From Gammaproteobacteria bacterium (GTDB lineage: Bacteria > Pseudomonadota > Gammaproteobacteria > SZUA-229): a stretch of 39,878 bases of DNA. The notes below the pieces were generated by a model. It did no database searches, was not told the origin of the DNA, and saw only the letters and a list, made by a program, of their open reading frames with translations. The translations under genes were made by a program, and so were the position numbers. Of this stretch, positions 14,529 through 24,201 are shown one piece after another; position 1 is the stretch's first letter, and each line of letters begins with the position of its first letter. The stretch is taken from positions 1 to 39,878 of the forward strand of contig JARFRD010000175.1 of NCBI GenBank assembly GCA_029287435.1, given 5' to 3'.

Positions 14529-16064
14529 ATGGCTGAATACGAAATACCGGAAACTCATGAATTTCCCGTGATTCCTACCGTTATGGAAGGCGTTATGTCA
14601 CACAGTGCTCCATTCCTGGCAAAAGCACAGTTCCAGGAGCCTCTGGGTTTTCCCGGTGATGCAGGACTGGTCGATGGCTGGAAGGAAATGTTCATCGAAG
14701 AGCTTGGCAACATGCTCAAGAAATACCGCTCGCTGCAGGTATTCATGGATATCTGTGTCAAGTGCGGTGCCTGCACGGACAAATGCCATTATTTCCTGGG
14801 TACTGGTGACGCGAACAACATGCCTGTTGCTCGTCAGGACCTGCTGCGTAAAGTTTATCGCCGCTATTTCACCCTGCCCGGTAAGTACTTCCCGAAACTG
14901 GTTGGCGCTGTCGACCTGACGGAAGAAGTTGTCAATGAAATGTACAGCTACTACCACCAGTGTTCAGAGTGCCGTCGCTGTTCTGTATTCTGTCCTTACG
15001 GTATTGATACTGCCGAAGTCACCATGGCTGCTCGCGATATCCTCGCCAAGATAGGTATGGGGCAGAAATACTCTAACGAGATTATCGGCAAGGTATTCAA
15101 GATTGGTAACAACCTTGGCCTGCCCGAGCCCGCGCTTGTAGACACGATGGAAGGCCTCGAAGAAGAAGTCGAAGAAGATACTGGCATAAAAGTCCGCTAC
15201 CCCGTCGATGAAAAAGGCGCTGACATTCTACTGGTGACACCATCAGCTGACTTCTTTGCTGAACCACACGTTGACGGCCTGATTGGCTATGGCAAGGTAT
15301 TCCATGCGGCAGGTGTTAGCTGGACTGTCAGCTCAAAAGCATCAGAAGCAGCTAACTTTGGCCTGTTCATTGGTAACTACGAAAACATGCGTGAAATATC
15401 ACTGCGTATTCGTGAAGCTGCCAAAGAGCTTGGCGTTAAGCGCATTATCTTTGGTGAGTGTGGACACGCATGGCGTGTTGCCTACAACTTCCTGAACACA
15501 CTGGCCGGACCCTGGGACTTCCTTGACCCGAACTACCCTGTGCCACAGCACATACTCGAATTCACCTCGGACTGCATCGACAAAGGCATTCTGAAACTGG
15601 ATCCGTCCGAGAACGACTGGATGACCCTGACGTTCCACGATTCATGCAACATTGCACGTGCATCTCGTATCGGCGACTACCCGGGAAGCCAGTTTGAAAT
15701 ACCACGCAAGGTAATCAAGGCAGTTTGTAACAATTTCCATGACATGGCTGACGAAACCATCCATGACAGAACTTTCTGTTGCGGCGGTGGCGGCGGCCTG
15801 TTGACAGACGACCTGATGGAGCTTCGTTTGAAAGGCGCTTTACCGCGTATGGAAGCTCTGAAAAATGTAATTGAAGATAAGGGTGTTACCCACATGGCAG
15901 CAATTTGCGCCATCTGTAAATCCCAATTTACCAAGGTACTGCCCTACTACGGCATGACCATGGACCAGATTGTCAGTGTTCACCAGTTGGTGAGCAACGC
16001 TATCATCCTCGACGGACAAGACGATGATGAAGCTGAAAACGCTGAAACTGACGAAGCAGCGTAA
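14529..16064 (+). CDS. dsrK: DsrK, HdrD-like iron-sulfur subunit
   Basis: The 511-aa cytoplasmic/peripheral protein resembles the HdrD catalytic subunit of heterodisulfide reductase. Two [4Fe-4S] motifs lie near the N-terminus: CVKCGACTDKCH and CSECRRCSVFCPYG. The C-terminal half has cysteine-rich CCG-type segments: GECGHAW, then HDSCN, FCCGGGGG and AICAICKSQF, proposed to bind the special catalytic cluster. It is the part of DsrMKJOP that handles DsrC thiols or disulfides. The C-terminal tail is acidic (DDDEAENAETDE). The gene is in frame with dsrM upstream and dsrL downstream (52 bp). Confidence 0.97.
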   Translation: MAEYEIPETHEFPVIPTVMEGVMSHSAPFLAKAQFQEPLGFPGDAGLVDGWKEMFIEELGNMLKKYRSLQVFMDICVKCGACTDKCHYFLGTGDANNMPVARQDLLRKVYRRYFTLPGKYFPKLVGAVDLTEEVVNEMYSYYHQCSECRRCSVFCPYGIDTAEVTMAARDILAKIGMGQKYSNEIIGKVFKIGNNLGLPEPALVDTMEGLEEEVEEDTGIKVRYPVDEKGADILLVTPSADFFAEPHVDGLIGYGKVFHAAGVSWTVSSKASEAANFGLFIGNYENMREISLRIREAAKELGVKRIIFGECGHAWRVAYNFLNTLAGPWDFLDPNYPVPQHILEFTSDCIDKGILKLDPSENDWMTLTFHDSCNIARASRIGDYPGSQFEIPRKVIKAVCNNFHDMADETIHDRTFCCGGGGGLLTDDLMELRLKGALPRMEALKNVIEDKGVTHMAAICAICKSQFTKVLPYYGMTMDQIVSVHQLVSNAIILDGQDDDEAENAETDEAA

Positions 16065-16116
16065 AACAATATTTTAACGATACTCACTCTGTAACGGTAT
16101 TTAACAGGAGAACGAC

Positions 16117-18084
16117 ATGGCAACCTCCAGTGATGACATGAACACTAAGCTGACCTTCAGAAAATATGAAGAAGGTGACACTGATTGGGGCGGTTTTGAA
16201 AACAAGATTTTCAAAGAAGACACTTCACACAAGTGCCCTACCTACGTACACCGTACTCCACCATGCCAGGGCAGCTGTCCTTCTGGTGAGGATATTCGAG
16301 GCTGGCTGGACATCGTGCGTGGTATTGAAACACCACCTGAAGGTGTCAGCATGCAGGAATATGCTTTCCGTCGTTCAACAGATGCCAACCCGTTCCCATC
16401 TATGATGGGTCGTGTATGCCCTGCGCCATGCCAGGACGGTTGTAACCGTAACAACGTTGAAGACTTCGTTGGCATCAACTCTGTTGAGCAGTACATTGGT
16501 GACACTGCATTTGCTGAAGGCTTCAAGTTTGACAACAGCGCCGAGATGACTGACAAGAAAGTCGCCATCATCGGTGGTGGTCCTGCGGGTATGGCTGCTG
16601 CTTACCAGCTACGTCGCAAGGGTATCGCTTCAACCATCTTTGATGATCACGACGAACTTGGCGGCATGATGCGTTACGGTATTCCAGGCTATCGTACCCC
16701 ACGTGATTTCCTCGACAACGAATGTCAGCGCATCCTGGACATGGGTCACATCGAAACACGCATGAACACTAAAGTTGGTACTGACGTTAGTGTTGAAGAC
16801 CTCGAAAAAGAATACGACGCCATCTTGTGGGCCATGGGCTGCTGGACAGGTCGTGACCTGCCACTCGAAGGCTGGGACGAAACACCGAACTGCGTATCTG
16901 CAGTTAAGTTCCTTGAGCAGTTCAACAAGGGTGAAATGAAATACACCGCACCACGCGTACTCTGCATCGGTGGTGGTGATACTTCTATCGACGTTGTATC
17001 TGTTTCACGCCGTATCGGTACTGTTGAAGGCTACAGCGACGCACCTGAAGCTGTGGTTAATGGCGAAGCAAGCCATGCGGATCACGATCCATCTGCCAAC
17101 ATTCCATGCACCCAGGTAACTCTGACTGCGCTGTTCAAGAAAGAAGAAATGACAGCTGCACAGCACGAAGTTGAAGACGCTACCATCGAAGGCGTTAACA
17201 TCATGAACGAAGTAATGCCTGTTGAAATCATTCGTGATGACAGCGGTCGCGCTACCGGCATGAAGTTCGTTGACTGCAAATGGGAAAACAACGCACCGGT
17301 TGCTGTCGAAGGTGGTAAAGAATATACCGTTGAAGCAGACGTTATCGTTGCTGCGATTGGTCAAAGCGGTAACATGCAGGGCGTTGAAGATTTCGACAAT
17401 GGTCGTAACCTGATCGACTCAGACAACGTTTACCGTGTACCTGGCAAGGAAAACCACTTTGTCTGTGGCGACATCGTCCGCCCTCACCTGCTGACTACAG
17501 CTATCGGTCAGGCATACATCGTTTCTGACACCATCGAGAAGCACTTCCAGAATATTGAAGTCAGGAAACGTCCTAAAGTCGACGTTCACCACTTCAACCT
17601 GTCAGACAAGCTGGTAGAAGCTGGCCTGGGTGTAGACAGCTATAGCGCTAATGACTATCACGAAGGTGAACAGCGCGGCACTGACAAGCAGAGCTATGCC
17701 ATTCATAACTATGAAGATCGCTCTGCACAGGAAATCATCTCGACAGAAAAGATGTTCCTCGGTCACTTCGAATATACCCCGCGCAACCTGCGTGATACCG
17801 ATGTACCTTCTTCTGACGAAGTTCTGGGTCATTTCGCTGAACGTCAGAGCAACCTGACAGAAGAAATGGCCATCGAAGAAGCCAACCGCTGCATGAGCTG
17901 CGGCATGTGTTTCGAATGTGACAACTGTGTCATCTACTGCCCACAGGATGCTGTGTTCCGCGTCAAGAAAGACCAGCAGACAACCGGTCGTTATGTAGAT
18001 ACGGATTACAACAAGTGCATCGGTTGCCACATCTGTTCAGATGTATGCCCAACCGGTTACATCGACATGGCACTGGGTGAGTAA
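16117..18084 (+). CDS. dsrL: DsrL, FAD-dependent NAD(P)H oxidoreductase with ferredoxin domain
   Basis: This 655-aa protein resembles the glutamate synthase small subunit. N-terminal cysteines for FeS clusters appear in RTPPCQGSCPSGEDIRGW and CPAPCQDGC. An FAD-binding GGGPAGMAAAYQLRRKG follows near residue 150 and an NAD(P)-binding GGGDTSIDVV near residue 285. The C-terminus has two clusters, CMSCGMCFECDNCVIYCP and CIGCHICSDVCP. DsrL is the physiological electron partner of rDsrAB in the oxidative direction, passing electrons to NAD+. Its place between dsrK and dsrJ is that of purple sulfur bacteria. Ribosome-binding site AGGAGAACG. It supports an oxidising rather than sulfite-reducing pathway. 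Confidence 0.97.
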   Translation: MATSSDDMNTKLTFRKYEEGDTDWGGFENKIFKEDTSHKCPTYVHRTPPCQGSCPSGEDIRGWLDIVRGIETPPEGVSMQEYAFRRSTDANPFPSMMGRVCPAPCQDGCNRNNVEDFVGINSVEQYIGDTAFAEGFKFDNSAEMTDKKVAIIGGGPAGMAAAYQLRRKGIASTIFDDHDELGGMMRYGIPGYRTPRDFLDNECQRILDMGHIETRMNTKVGTDVSVEDLEKEYDAILWAMGCWTGRDLPLEGWDETPNCVSAVKFLEQFNKGEMKYTAPRVLCIGGGDTSIDVVSVSRRIGTVEGYSDAPEAVVNGEASHADHDPSANIPCTQVTLTALFKKEEMTAAQHEVEDATIEGVNIMNEVMPVEIIRDDSGRATGMKFVDCKWENNAPVAVEGGKEYTVEADVIVAAIGQSGNMQGVEDFDNGRNLIDSDNVYRVPGKENHFVCGDIVRPHLLTTAIGQAYIVSDTIEKHFQNIEVRKRPKVDVHHFNLSDKLVEAGLGVDSYSANDYHEGEQRGTDKQSYAIHNYEDRSAQEIISTEKMFLGHFEYTPRNLRDTDVPSSDEVLGHFAERQSNLTEEMAIEEANRCMSCGMCFECDNCVIYCPQDAVFRVKKDQQTTGRYVDTDYNKCIGCHICSDVCPTGYIDMALGE

Positions 18085-18117
18085 ACGCTGTATCTACAGA
18101 CCAACAAGGTTGAAATC

Positions 18118-18582
18118 ATGACAAACCGCTTTCTGCGTATCACTTTTTTACTGGTTGGACTAGGCCTGCTGTACCCTGTATTGGGTTCAGCAGATACGCC
18201 CAAGCCCGTCATTCACGAGCCTGAAGGTGAAGGTGTGAAGTGTGTGCACCCAGAAGAAGAGATGAAAAGAAACCATATGAATTACATCCTGCATCAACGC
18301 GATGACACGATGTATGACGGTATTCGCACAGAAAAGCACAGCCTTGCTAACTGCATCGACTGTCATGTTCAGCCAGGTAAAGACGGCAAGATCGCCAGCA
18401 TCGAGACAGAGGAGCACTTCTGCAAAGGCTGTCACGAATATGCGGCAGTCACCATCGACTGCTTTGAATGTCATGCTGACCGTCCACAGAAGTTTATTAA
18501 TCGCGGCGGCAAGAATAACGCATCTCTTCAACAGGACTTGCAGACTATGTTATCTGCAGGCACTGCGTCGGGAGACCAATAA
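18118..18582 (+). CDS. dsrJ: DsrJ, periplasmic triheme cytochrome c
   Basis: The 154-aa protein has an N-terminal signal peptide (residues 1-25: LRITFLLVGLGLLYPVLGSA) and three heme-c motifs, CIDCH 79-83, CKGCH 102-106 and CFECH 115-119. An extra Cys at residue 42 (VKCVHPEEE) lies at about the place of the unusual heme-ligating Cys of A. vinosum DsrJ. The protein is the periplasmic electron-transfer subunit of DsrMKJOP. It ends 2 bp before dsrO, indicating translational coupling. Confidence 0.96.
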   Translation: MTNRFLRITFLLVGLGLLYPVLGSADTPKPVIHEPEGEGVKCVHPEEEMKRNHMNYILHQRDDTMYDGIRTEKHSLANCIDCHVQPGKDGKIASIETEEHFCKGCHEYAAVTIDCFECHADRPQKFINRGGKNNASLQQDLQTMLSAGTASGDQ

Positions 18583-18584
18583 CA

Positions 18585-19340
18585 ATGAGCGCCAACAAAA
18601 GTAAAGTTGCTGTGAATAATTCAAGACGCGCCTTTCTGAGCAAAACAGCCAGTACTGCGGGTATGATTACAATCGCACCCGGTGTACTTCTGCACCAGGT
18701 AGCTAATGCAAAACCTGACGATCAGCCGATCTCGGAAAAAGTTCGCTGGGGTATGCTGATTGATACCAACAAGTGCGAAAAAGGCTGCACCGACTGTATC
18801 GACGCCTGTAATGCAGAACATAGTCTGACTGATAATGGTCGTCCCGAGTCAGATACTCAGTATATTCGTAAAGTCACCTTGCGTGACAAATCAACGGGGC
18901 ACGAGCTGTCATTGCCACTGATGTGCCAGCACTGCGAGACAGCACCTTGTGTCGATGTCTGCCCTACTGGCGCTTCTTTCACGCGTAAAGACGGCATTGC
19001 GCTTGTCGACAAGCATATCTGCATCGGCTGTCGTTACTGCATGATGGCTTGCCCGTACAAGGCACGCTCGTTCGTCCACGAAGCAGTGAAAAACCAGACC
19101 TTGAGCGCACCGCGCGGTAAAGGCACAGTTGAATCATGCACCATGTGTGTTCATCGTGTAGACAAGGGTGAGACCCCTGCATGTGTCGAAGCATGCTCCA
19201 AAGGCATGCACGACGCGATGATCTTCGGTGATCTGAATGATCCCAACAGCAAGATCTCAAAATCACTTGCACAGTATGGTGGCAAGCAGCTGCGCGCTGA
19301 CCTGCAACTGAATACCGCCGTTCGCTATCGGGGCATATAG
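18585..19340 (+). CDS. dsrO: DsrO, periplasmic ferredoxin-like subunit exported by Tat
   Basis: The 251-aa protein has a twin-arginine motif (SRRAFLS, residues 13-19) and a hydrophobic stretch ending at VANA, so it is exported folded. It carries sets of FeS cysteines: CEKGCTDCIDAC, CQHCETAPCVDVCP, CIGCRYCMMACP and CTMCVHR...CVEACS. These fit a four-cluster DMSO-reductase-type electron-transfer subunit. It connects DsrJ to the NrfD-like DsrP. It starts 2 bp after dsrJ; dsrP follows after 21 bp. Confidence 0.96.
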   Translation: MSANKSKVAVNNSRRAFLSKTASTAGMITIAPGVLLHQVANAKPDDQPISEKVRWGMLIDTNKCEKGCTDCIDACNAEHSLTDNGRPESDTQYIRKVTLRDKSTGHELSLPLMCQHCETAPCVDVCPTGASFTRKDGIALVDKHICIGCRYCMMACPYKARSFVHEAVKNQTLSAPRGKGTVESCTMCVHRVDKGETPACVEACSKGMHDAMIFGDLNDPNSKISKSLAQYGGKQLRADLQLNTAVRYRGI

Positions 19341-19361
19341 GAAGAATTTAGAGAAATCACG

Positions 19362-20549
19362 ATGAAAAAGATTGAATACTCTGCAATCAAAGGTAACAGC
19401 CTGGGCTACTATGGGTTACTGGGTGGTTTAGGCTTATTGATGCTTATTGGCCTGCTCGCCGTTTGGCATATGGAGCACCAGGGCCACTGGGTTACGGGCA
19501 TGAACAACCAGATCGTCTGGGGCATGCCGCACGTATTTGCCGTGTTCCTGATTGTTGCTGCCTCTGGCGCACTCAACGTTGCTTCGGTTGCATCCGTATT
19601 CCGCAAAGAAGAGTATGAGCCATTGGCCCGTCTCTCAGGCCTTCTGGCTATCGCCCTGCTCGCTGGTGGCCTGGTTGTTCTTCTACTCGATCTGGGTCGC
19701 CCTGACCGCCTGATCGTTGCGATGACTTACTACAACTTCAAGTCAATCTTCGCCTGGAACATCATTCTCTATACCGGTTTCTTCGCTATTGTCGGCATTT
19801 ACATCTGGTTCATGATGGACCACAACATGTACAAGTTTAAGAAAACAGCCGGCATGGCAGCCTTTGTCTGGCGCCTGATACTGACGACTGGTACCGGTTC
19901 TATTTTCGGCTTCCTGGTTGCACGCTCAGCCTATGACGCAGCGCTGCTGGCACCGATGTTTATTGTCATGTCCTTTGCCTTTGGTCTTGCCATCTTCATT
20001 CTCGTTCTGATGGCTTCCTACCACTGGTCAGGCCGTGAACTGGGCGATGAAATCGTGGCACGCCTGCGTAACCTGCTGGGTGTATTCATCGCTGCGGTAC
20101 TCTATTTTGTAGCGGTATATCATCTGACAAACCTGTATATCACTGAACATCATGGATTTGAAAAATTCATCCTGATGGAAGGTGGCAGCTATACCAAGAT
20201 TTTCTGGATTGGTCAGATCATCCTCGGCGGCCTGATTCCGCTGGCACTGGTCTATGCGCCAGGCGTAAAGAACTGCCGCAAGACGCTAAGCCTGATCTGT
20301 GCACTGGTTATCCTTGGTGGTCTTGCTACCATGTACACCGTCATCATTGCTGGCCAGGCTTACCCACTGCAGATATTCCCGGGCTATGAAGTTACCAGTT
20401 CATTCTTTGATGGTGTTGTAAACGACTACACGCCGTCAATTTATGAGATTGCTCTTGGCGTTGGTGGTGTCGCTGTTTCCCTGCTAATTGTTGCATTCGT
20501 TATCAAGGTACTGCCTTTCCTGCCAAAGAGCCTGGCTGATTCCAAGTAA
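19362..20549 (+). CDS. dsrP: DsrP, NrfD-like membrane quinone-interacting subunit
   Basis: The 395-aa protein is an NrfD/PsrC-type integral membrane protein with about ten hydrophobic helices. The first is residues 15-35 (YYGLLGGLGLLMLIGLLAVW). The segment LLLDLGRPDRLIVAMTYYNFKS is typical of NrfD-like subunits near the quinone site. It completes DsrMKJOP. Downstream, the operon continues with dsrN after 74 bp with no terminator seen. The basic C-terminus (KSLADSK) lies on the cytoplasmic side by the positive-inside rule. Confidence 0.96.
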   Translation: MKKIEYSAIKGNSLGYYGLLGGLGLLMLIGLLAVWHMEHQGHWVTGMNNQIVWGMPHVFAVFLIVAASGALNVASVASVFRKEEYEPLARLSGLLAIALLAGGLVVLLLDLGRPDRLIVAMTYYNFKSIFAWNIILYTGFFAIVGIYIWFMMDHNMYKFKKTAGMAAFVWRLILTTGTGSIFGFLVARSAYDAALLAPMFIVMSFAFGLAIFILVLMASYHWSGRELGDEIVARLRNLLGVFIAAVLYFVAVYHLTNLYITEHHGFEKFILMEGGSYTKIFWIGQIILGGLIPLALVYAPGVKNCRKTLSLICALVILGGLATMYTVIIAGQAYPLQIFPGYEVTSSFFDGVVNDYTPSIYEIALGVGGVAVSLLIVAFVIKVLPFLPKSLADSK

Positions 20550-20623
20550 GTCATCAGCCGGCCGACCGTTAGCGGCTACGGCTACTCTGCAGACATACCT
20601 GCTTCTATGGTGCAGAATGCATC

Positions 20624-22027
20624 ATGAGTGTAACCACGATGTCCAGACTCTTCATATCCGCGTCGCGTAAGTCTTCCGGTAAAACCTCAATTTCGATTGG
20701 TTTATGTGCCGCCCTGCACGCTCGGGGTCATAAGGTACAACCCTATAAAAAAGGCCCTGACTATATTGACCCACACTGGCTGGCAGAAGCTGCCGGTAGA
20801 AACTGCTACAACCTCGATTTCTACACCATGCAGCATGAAGAAATACTTGCTGCGTATTCCCGCTATTCTTCTGACGCTGATATCTCGCTCATCGAAGGAA
20901 ACATGGGGCTCTATGATGGTCTCGATCTCGATGGCAGCAACAGCAATGCTGCACTTGCCAGGTTACTCAAGGCCCCCGTGGCACTGGTACTCGACGCCCG
21001 CGGCATGACACGAGGTATCGCCCCCCTGATACTCGGATACAAGGCATTCGATACGAACATCGATATAAAAGGCGTCATACTGAACAAGCTCGGTGGCTAC
21101 CGACACGAAGACAAACTGAGAAATATCATAGAGCACTACACAGATGTAAAAGTCCTCGGTGCTGTGCATAACAGCGCTGAGCTGGATATAGAAGAACGTC
21201 ACCTCGGGCTCGTACCCAGCAATGAAGACAATGCCTGCCTGGACAAGATCAGCCAGCTCAGGACTGCTGTCGAAAATCAGGTAGACCTCGATGCCGTACT
21301 GGATATCGCCTCACAGGCAAAGGCCTTACCCGCTATACCGGTTGAAGTTACACCACACGTATCTGCAGCTGATGTCAGAATCGGAATCATTAAAAACTCA
21401 GCCTTTGGCTTTTACTACCCAGATGATCTGGATGCAATTCGTGACGCTGGTGCTGACCTGGTTACAATTGACAACCTGACCGCAACAGACTTGCCTGAGC
21501 TCGACGGCCTGTTCATTGGTGGCGGTTTTCCTGAAACCCACATGGAAAAACTGGAAAATAATACTGCCTTCAGAGAGCAGCTCAAGCAGGCGATCGAGGC
21601 CGGATTACCCGTGTATGCCGAATGTGGTGGCCTTATGTACCTTGCGCGCTCCATCAGCTGGAAAGACACCAAATGCGACATGGTTGGCGCCATACCAGCA
21701 GATATCACCATGGAGAAACGTCCGCAGGGTCGGGGTTACGTGCAGCTAGAGGAAACAGATGACAGCTTGTGGCCAGATGCAGAGAACAGGATCATAGCTG
21801 CGCACGAATTTCATTATTCAAGATTTATAAATCTTGATAAAAATGCTAAGTTTGCATTTCGAGTTTTGCGTGGCACGGGAATAGATGGTCAGCATGATGG
21901 CTATGTCCACAAAAATATGCAGGCTAATTACACCCACCTACGCAACACTAACAGCAATCAATGGGCGAAACGATTCGTCGATTTTGTACGCCAATGTAAA
22001 CATCAGGCCAATACGAAAACACCATGA
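20624..22027 (+). CDS. dsrN: DsrN, cobyrinic acid a,c-diamide synthase-like amidase for (siro)heme
   Basis: The 467-aa protein has the CobB/CbiA layout. There is an N-terminal P-loop-like segment (SASRKSSGKTSISIGL), then KKGPDYIDPHW and EGNMGLYDG. The C-terminal glutamine amidotransferase domain has GGGFPETHMEKL and the nucleophile Cys in YAECGGLMYL. DsrN is proposed to amidate siroheme for the Dsr enzyme. The start is ambiguous: ATG 20624 (longest) or ATG 20639 (MSRLFISAS...), which looks closer to family N-termini; neither has a clear ribosome-binding site. The stop overlaps the dsrR start by 4 bp. Confidence 0.95.
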   Translation: MSVTTMSRLFISASRKSSGKTSISIGLCAALHARGHKVQPYKKGPDYIDPHWLAEAAGRNCYNLDFYTMQHEEILAAYSRYSSDADISLIEGNMGLYDGLDLDGSNSNAALARLLKAPVALVLDARGMTRGIAPLILGYKAFDTNIDIKGVILNKLGGYRHEDKLRNIIEHYTDVKVLGAVHNSAELDIEERHLGLVPSNEDNACLDKISQLRTAVENQVDLDAVLDIASQAKALPAIPVEVTPHVSAADVRIGIIKNSAFGFYYPDDLDAIRDAGADLVTIDNLTATDLPELDGLFIGGGFPETHMEKLENNTAFREQLKQAIEAGLPVYAECGGLMYLARSISWKDTKCDMVGAIPADITMEKRPQGRGYVQLEETDDSLWPDAENRIIAAHEFHYSRFINLDKNAKFAFRVLRGTGIDGQHDGYVHKNMQANYTHLRNTNSNQWAKRFVDFVRQCKHQANTKTP

Positions 22028-22338
22028 TTACAGTAACTGAAGCCGCTGCAGAACAGATTAAAAAATCCGCCAAACAGGGTAAATCGGAAGGTATGCCGCT
22101 GCGTATTGCAGCCACTCGCAACAGCGATGAAAGCATCCATTACGGAATGGGTTTTGACGATAGTAAAGAAGACGACATCACCATCAGTTCAGAAGATGTC
22201 GACATTGTTATCTCGCCTGTTAGCGCAGAAATTCTCAAGGATACTGTTCTTGATTTTGTTGAACTCGAACCGGGAAAGCAGCAGTTTATTTTCATGAATC
22301 CAAATGATCCTGCCTACACACCCCCTCAGGATAATTAA
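22024..22338 (+). CDS. dsrR: DsrR, A-type scaffold-like protein without cysteines
   Basis: This 104-aa IscA/SufA-fold protein starts MITVTEAAAEQIKKSAKQG and has VDIVISPVSAEILKDTVLDFVE. The three cysteines that bind FeS in true A-type proteins are absent; there is no Cys in the sequence, as described for DsrR. In A. vinosum, DsrR is needed for full sulfur oxidation and is thought to act post-transcriptionally or in maturation. Its ATG overlaps the dsrN stop (ATGA). The histidine-kinase frame may begin inside its last codons. Confidence 0.94.
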   Translation: MITVTEAAAEQIKKSAKQGKSEGMPLRIAATRNSDESIHYGMGFDDSKEDDITISSEDVDIVISPVSAEILKDTVLDFVELEPGKQQFIFMNPNDPAYTPPQDN

Positions 22339-23533
22339 TTACCAGCTTCCTGCGCGTTTATATTCCCATTCCACTATTTTGGATAAATCAGATCAAAACT
22401 GGAGCCAGGCGTCTCTCGAAACCCTGTACAAACTCAGCTCCGCCATCAATGCTGCAAGGTCACGCGAAGAACTTCTGTGTGACTTTCTCGAAGTACTTTC
22501 TAATGACAATGACCACATCAAGGCAAGTCTTATCCGACTATTGACTGATGACGGCTGGATGGAACTGGCAGCGACCTATGATATTGATAATACAGCACTG
22601 GCAAATCATCATAGAACACCCATAGACGGCTCTATGTTCAGCCGCTCCAGCGATAGTATCAGTGAAACCCAGGAGCCTTTTCTAAAGGGCATTGTTGAGA
22701 GTGACTCATGTAAGGTACTCGCAATACCCATTCGCTATCATGTACGTACCCTGGGCGTAATTAATCTCTATATTGATAAAAACATCGAAATAGATACCGA
22801 AACCTCGAAGATGTGGCTGCGTGCAGGTGAACACCTGGCACTTGAACTGGACAAGTTACTCGAGGATATGGAAATCAAGGAGCAGCTCATCCAGGAAGAA
22901 CGCAATATCATTGCAAATGAGTTGCATGATTCGCTGGCGCAGACCCTGGCTTCTCTTCGCTTCCAGGTGCGTATCCTCGACCAGACATTGCAGCTAACCA
23001 GTGAGTTCAAAGCTATCAGCAGTATTGAACAGGTAGAGCATGGCCTCGACGAGGCTTATACTGACCTTCGAGAGCTGATTGCCCACTGCAGGATTCCCAT
23101 TGATAAACAAGGACTTATACCATCCATACAACGAGTTGTTGATAAATTCCGCGAAGAGACAAACATACATATCCTGTTACAATCCGAATGTCAGAATCCG
23201 GACATCCCGGCAAACATGGAAATGAACGTCTATCGAATTGTTCAGGAGTCACTGACCAACATCAGGAAACATGCGGACGCACATATCGTACGCGTGCTCC
23301 TGCAATGCGATAATGATGGTAATTACAAGATCCTGATCGAAAATGACGGTAAGGGTTTCGACAAAGAAGCAATTCACAGCGATGCTGGCAAGCACCTCGG
23401 ACTCACGATCATGCAGGAACGTGCAAGGCATATTGGCGGCAAGCTCAAAATTGATAGCGAGCATGATGAAGGCACACGTGTTGAACTTCGCTTTCAATAC
23501 AAGCCGGCTGGCATCGCAAAAGATAAACAATAA
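22304..23533 (+). CDS. NarX/LiaS-type sensor histidine kinase with GAF-like domain
   Basis: The frame encodes up to 409 aa with no membrane segment, so sensing is cytoplasmic. Residues 40-185 look like a GAF domain (ETLYKLSSAINAARSREELL; IPIRYHVRTLGVINLYID). A HisKA_3 dimerisation/phosphoacceptor region follows with NELHDSLAQTL (H208 counted from 22304), then an HATPase_c domain with NIRKHADA, ENDGKGF and GLTIMQERA. The start is uncertain. ATG 22304 lies within dsrR (35-bp overlap); TTG 22379 after the dsrR stop is an alternative and would give about 384 aa. The response regulator follows 15 bp later. The direct link to dsrR suggests it senses sulfur or redox state for the dsr operon. Confidence 0.9.
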   Translation: MILPTHPLRIINYQLPARLYSHSTILDKSDQNWSQASLETLYKLSSAINAARSREELLCDFLEVLSNDNDHIKASLIRLLTDDGWMELAATYDIDNTALANHHRTPIDGSMFSRSSDSISETQEPFLKGIVESDSCKVLAIPIRYHVRTLGVINLYIDKNIEIDTETSKMWLRAGEHLALELDKLLEDMEIKEQLIQEERNIIANELHDSLAQTLASLRFQVRILDQTLQLTSEFKAISSIEQVEHGLDEAYTDLRELIAHCRIPIDKQGLIPSIQRVVDKFREETNIHILLQSECQNPDIPANMEMNVYRIVQESLTNIRKHADAHIVRVLLQCDNDGNYKILIENDGKGFDKEAIHSDAGKHLGLTIMQERARHIGGKLKIDSEHDEGTRVELRFQYKPAGIAKDKQ

Positions 23534-23548
23534 TCAACGATTACACTT

Positions 23549-24199
23549 ATGCGCGTACTAATAATTGACGATCACGCCCTTTTCCGTGTCGGGTTACAGG
23601 GCTTGCTGGAACAACGTGATATCGAAGTCGCGGGTGCTGTCTCCTCCGGTGAAGAAGGTATCAAGCTGGCTGAAGAAATCAATCCTGATATTATCCTGCT
23701 CGACCTGCGTATGCCTGATATGGGCGGCCTTGAAGTTCTGCAAAAACTGCGTGAAAACAAATCAAGTATTCCAGTCGTCATGTTAACCACAAGTAATGAA
23801 GAAGCCGATCTCATCAAGTCACTTCGCTCAGGCGCCCAGGGCTACCTGTTGAAAGATATGGAGCCTGACGAACTCGTCAGTGCCCTGCGTGATATCGAAA
23901 ACGGCAAGAATGTCGTTGCCCAGGATCTGACCGATGCCCTCGCCCGCATGGTACAGGGCGAGACCAATGTTGACGATGATGATGGCCCTTTTTCAGAACT
24001 CACACCGCGCGAAATGGAGATTCTCTGCCTGCTCGCAGATGGGCAGAGTAACAAACTGATCGCGCGCAACCTGGGAATATCAGATGGCACGGTCAAACTC
24101 CACGTAAAAGCTATCCTGCGCAAGCTTGGTATTCATTCTCGCGTTGAAGCCGCGGTTATCGCAGTCGAACAGGGTTTAAGAAAAAGCAGTCAGAAATAG
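23549..24199 (+). CDS. NarL/FixJ-family response regulator
   Basis: The 216-aa protein has an N-terminal receiver domain with the acidic pair DDH (residues 7-9), phosphoacceptor D52 (IILLDLRMPDMGG), T79 in MLTTS, and Lys in YLLKDME. The C-terminal LuxR-type HTH is seen as LTPREMEILCLLADGQSNKLIARNLGISDGTVKLHVKAIL in two parts. It pairs with the upstream kinase and is the best in-window candidate for binding the palindrome before dsrA. The rhodanese gene starts 2 bp after its stop. Confidence 0.95.
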   Translation: MRVLIIDDHALFRVGLQGLLEQRDIEVAGAVSSGEEGIKLAEEINPDIILLDLRMPDMGGLEVLQKLRENKSSIPVVMLTTSNEEADLIKSLRSGAQGYLLKDMEPDELVSALRDIENGKNVVAQDLTDALARMVQGETNVDDDDGPFSELTPREMEILCLLADGQSNKLIARNLGISDGTVKLHVKAILRKLGIHSRVEAAVIAVEQGLRKSSQK

Positions 24200-24201
24200 C
24201 C

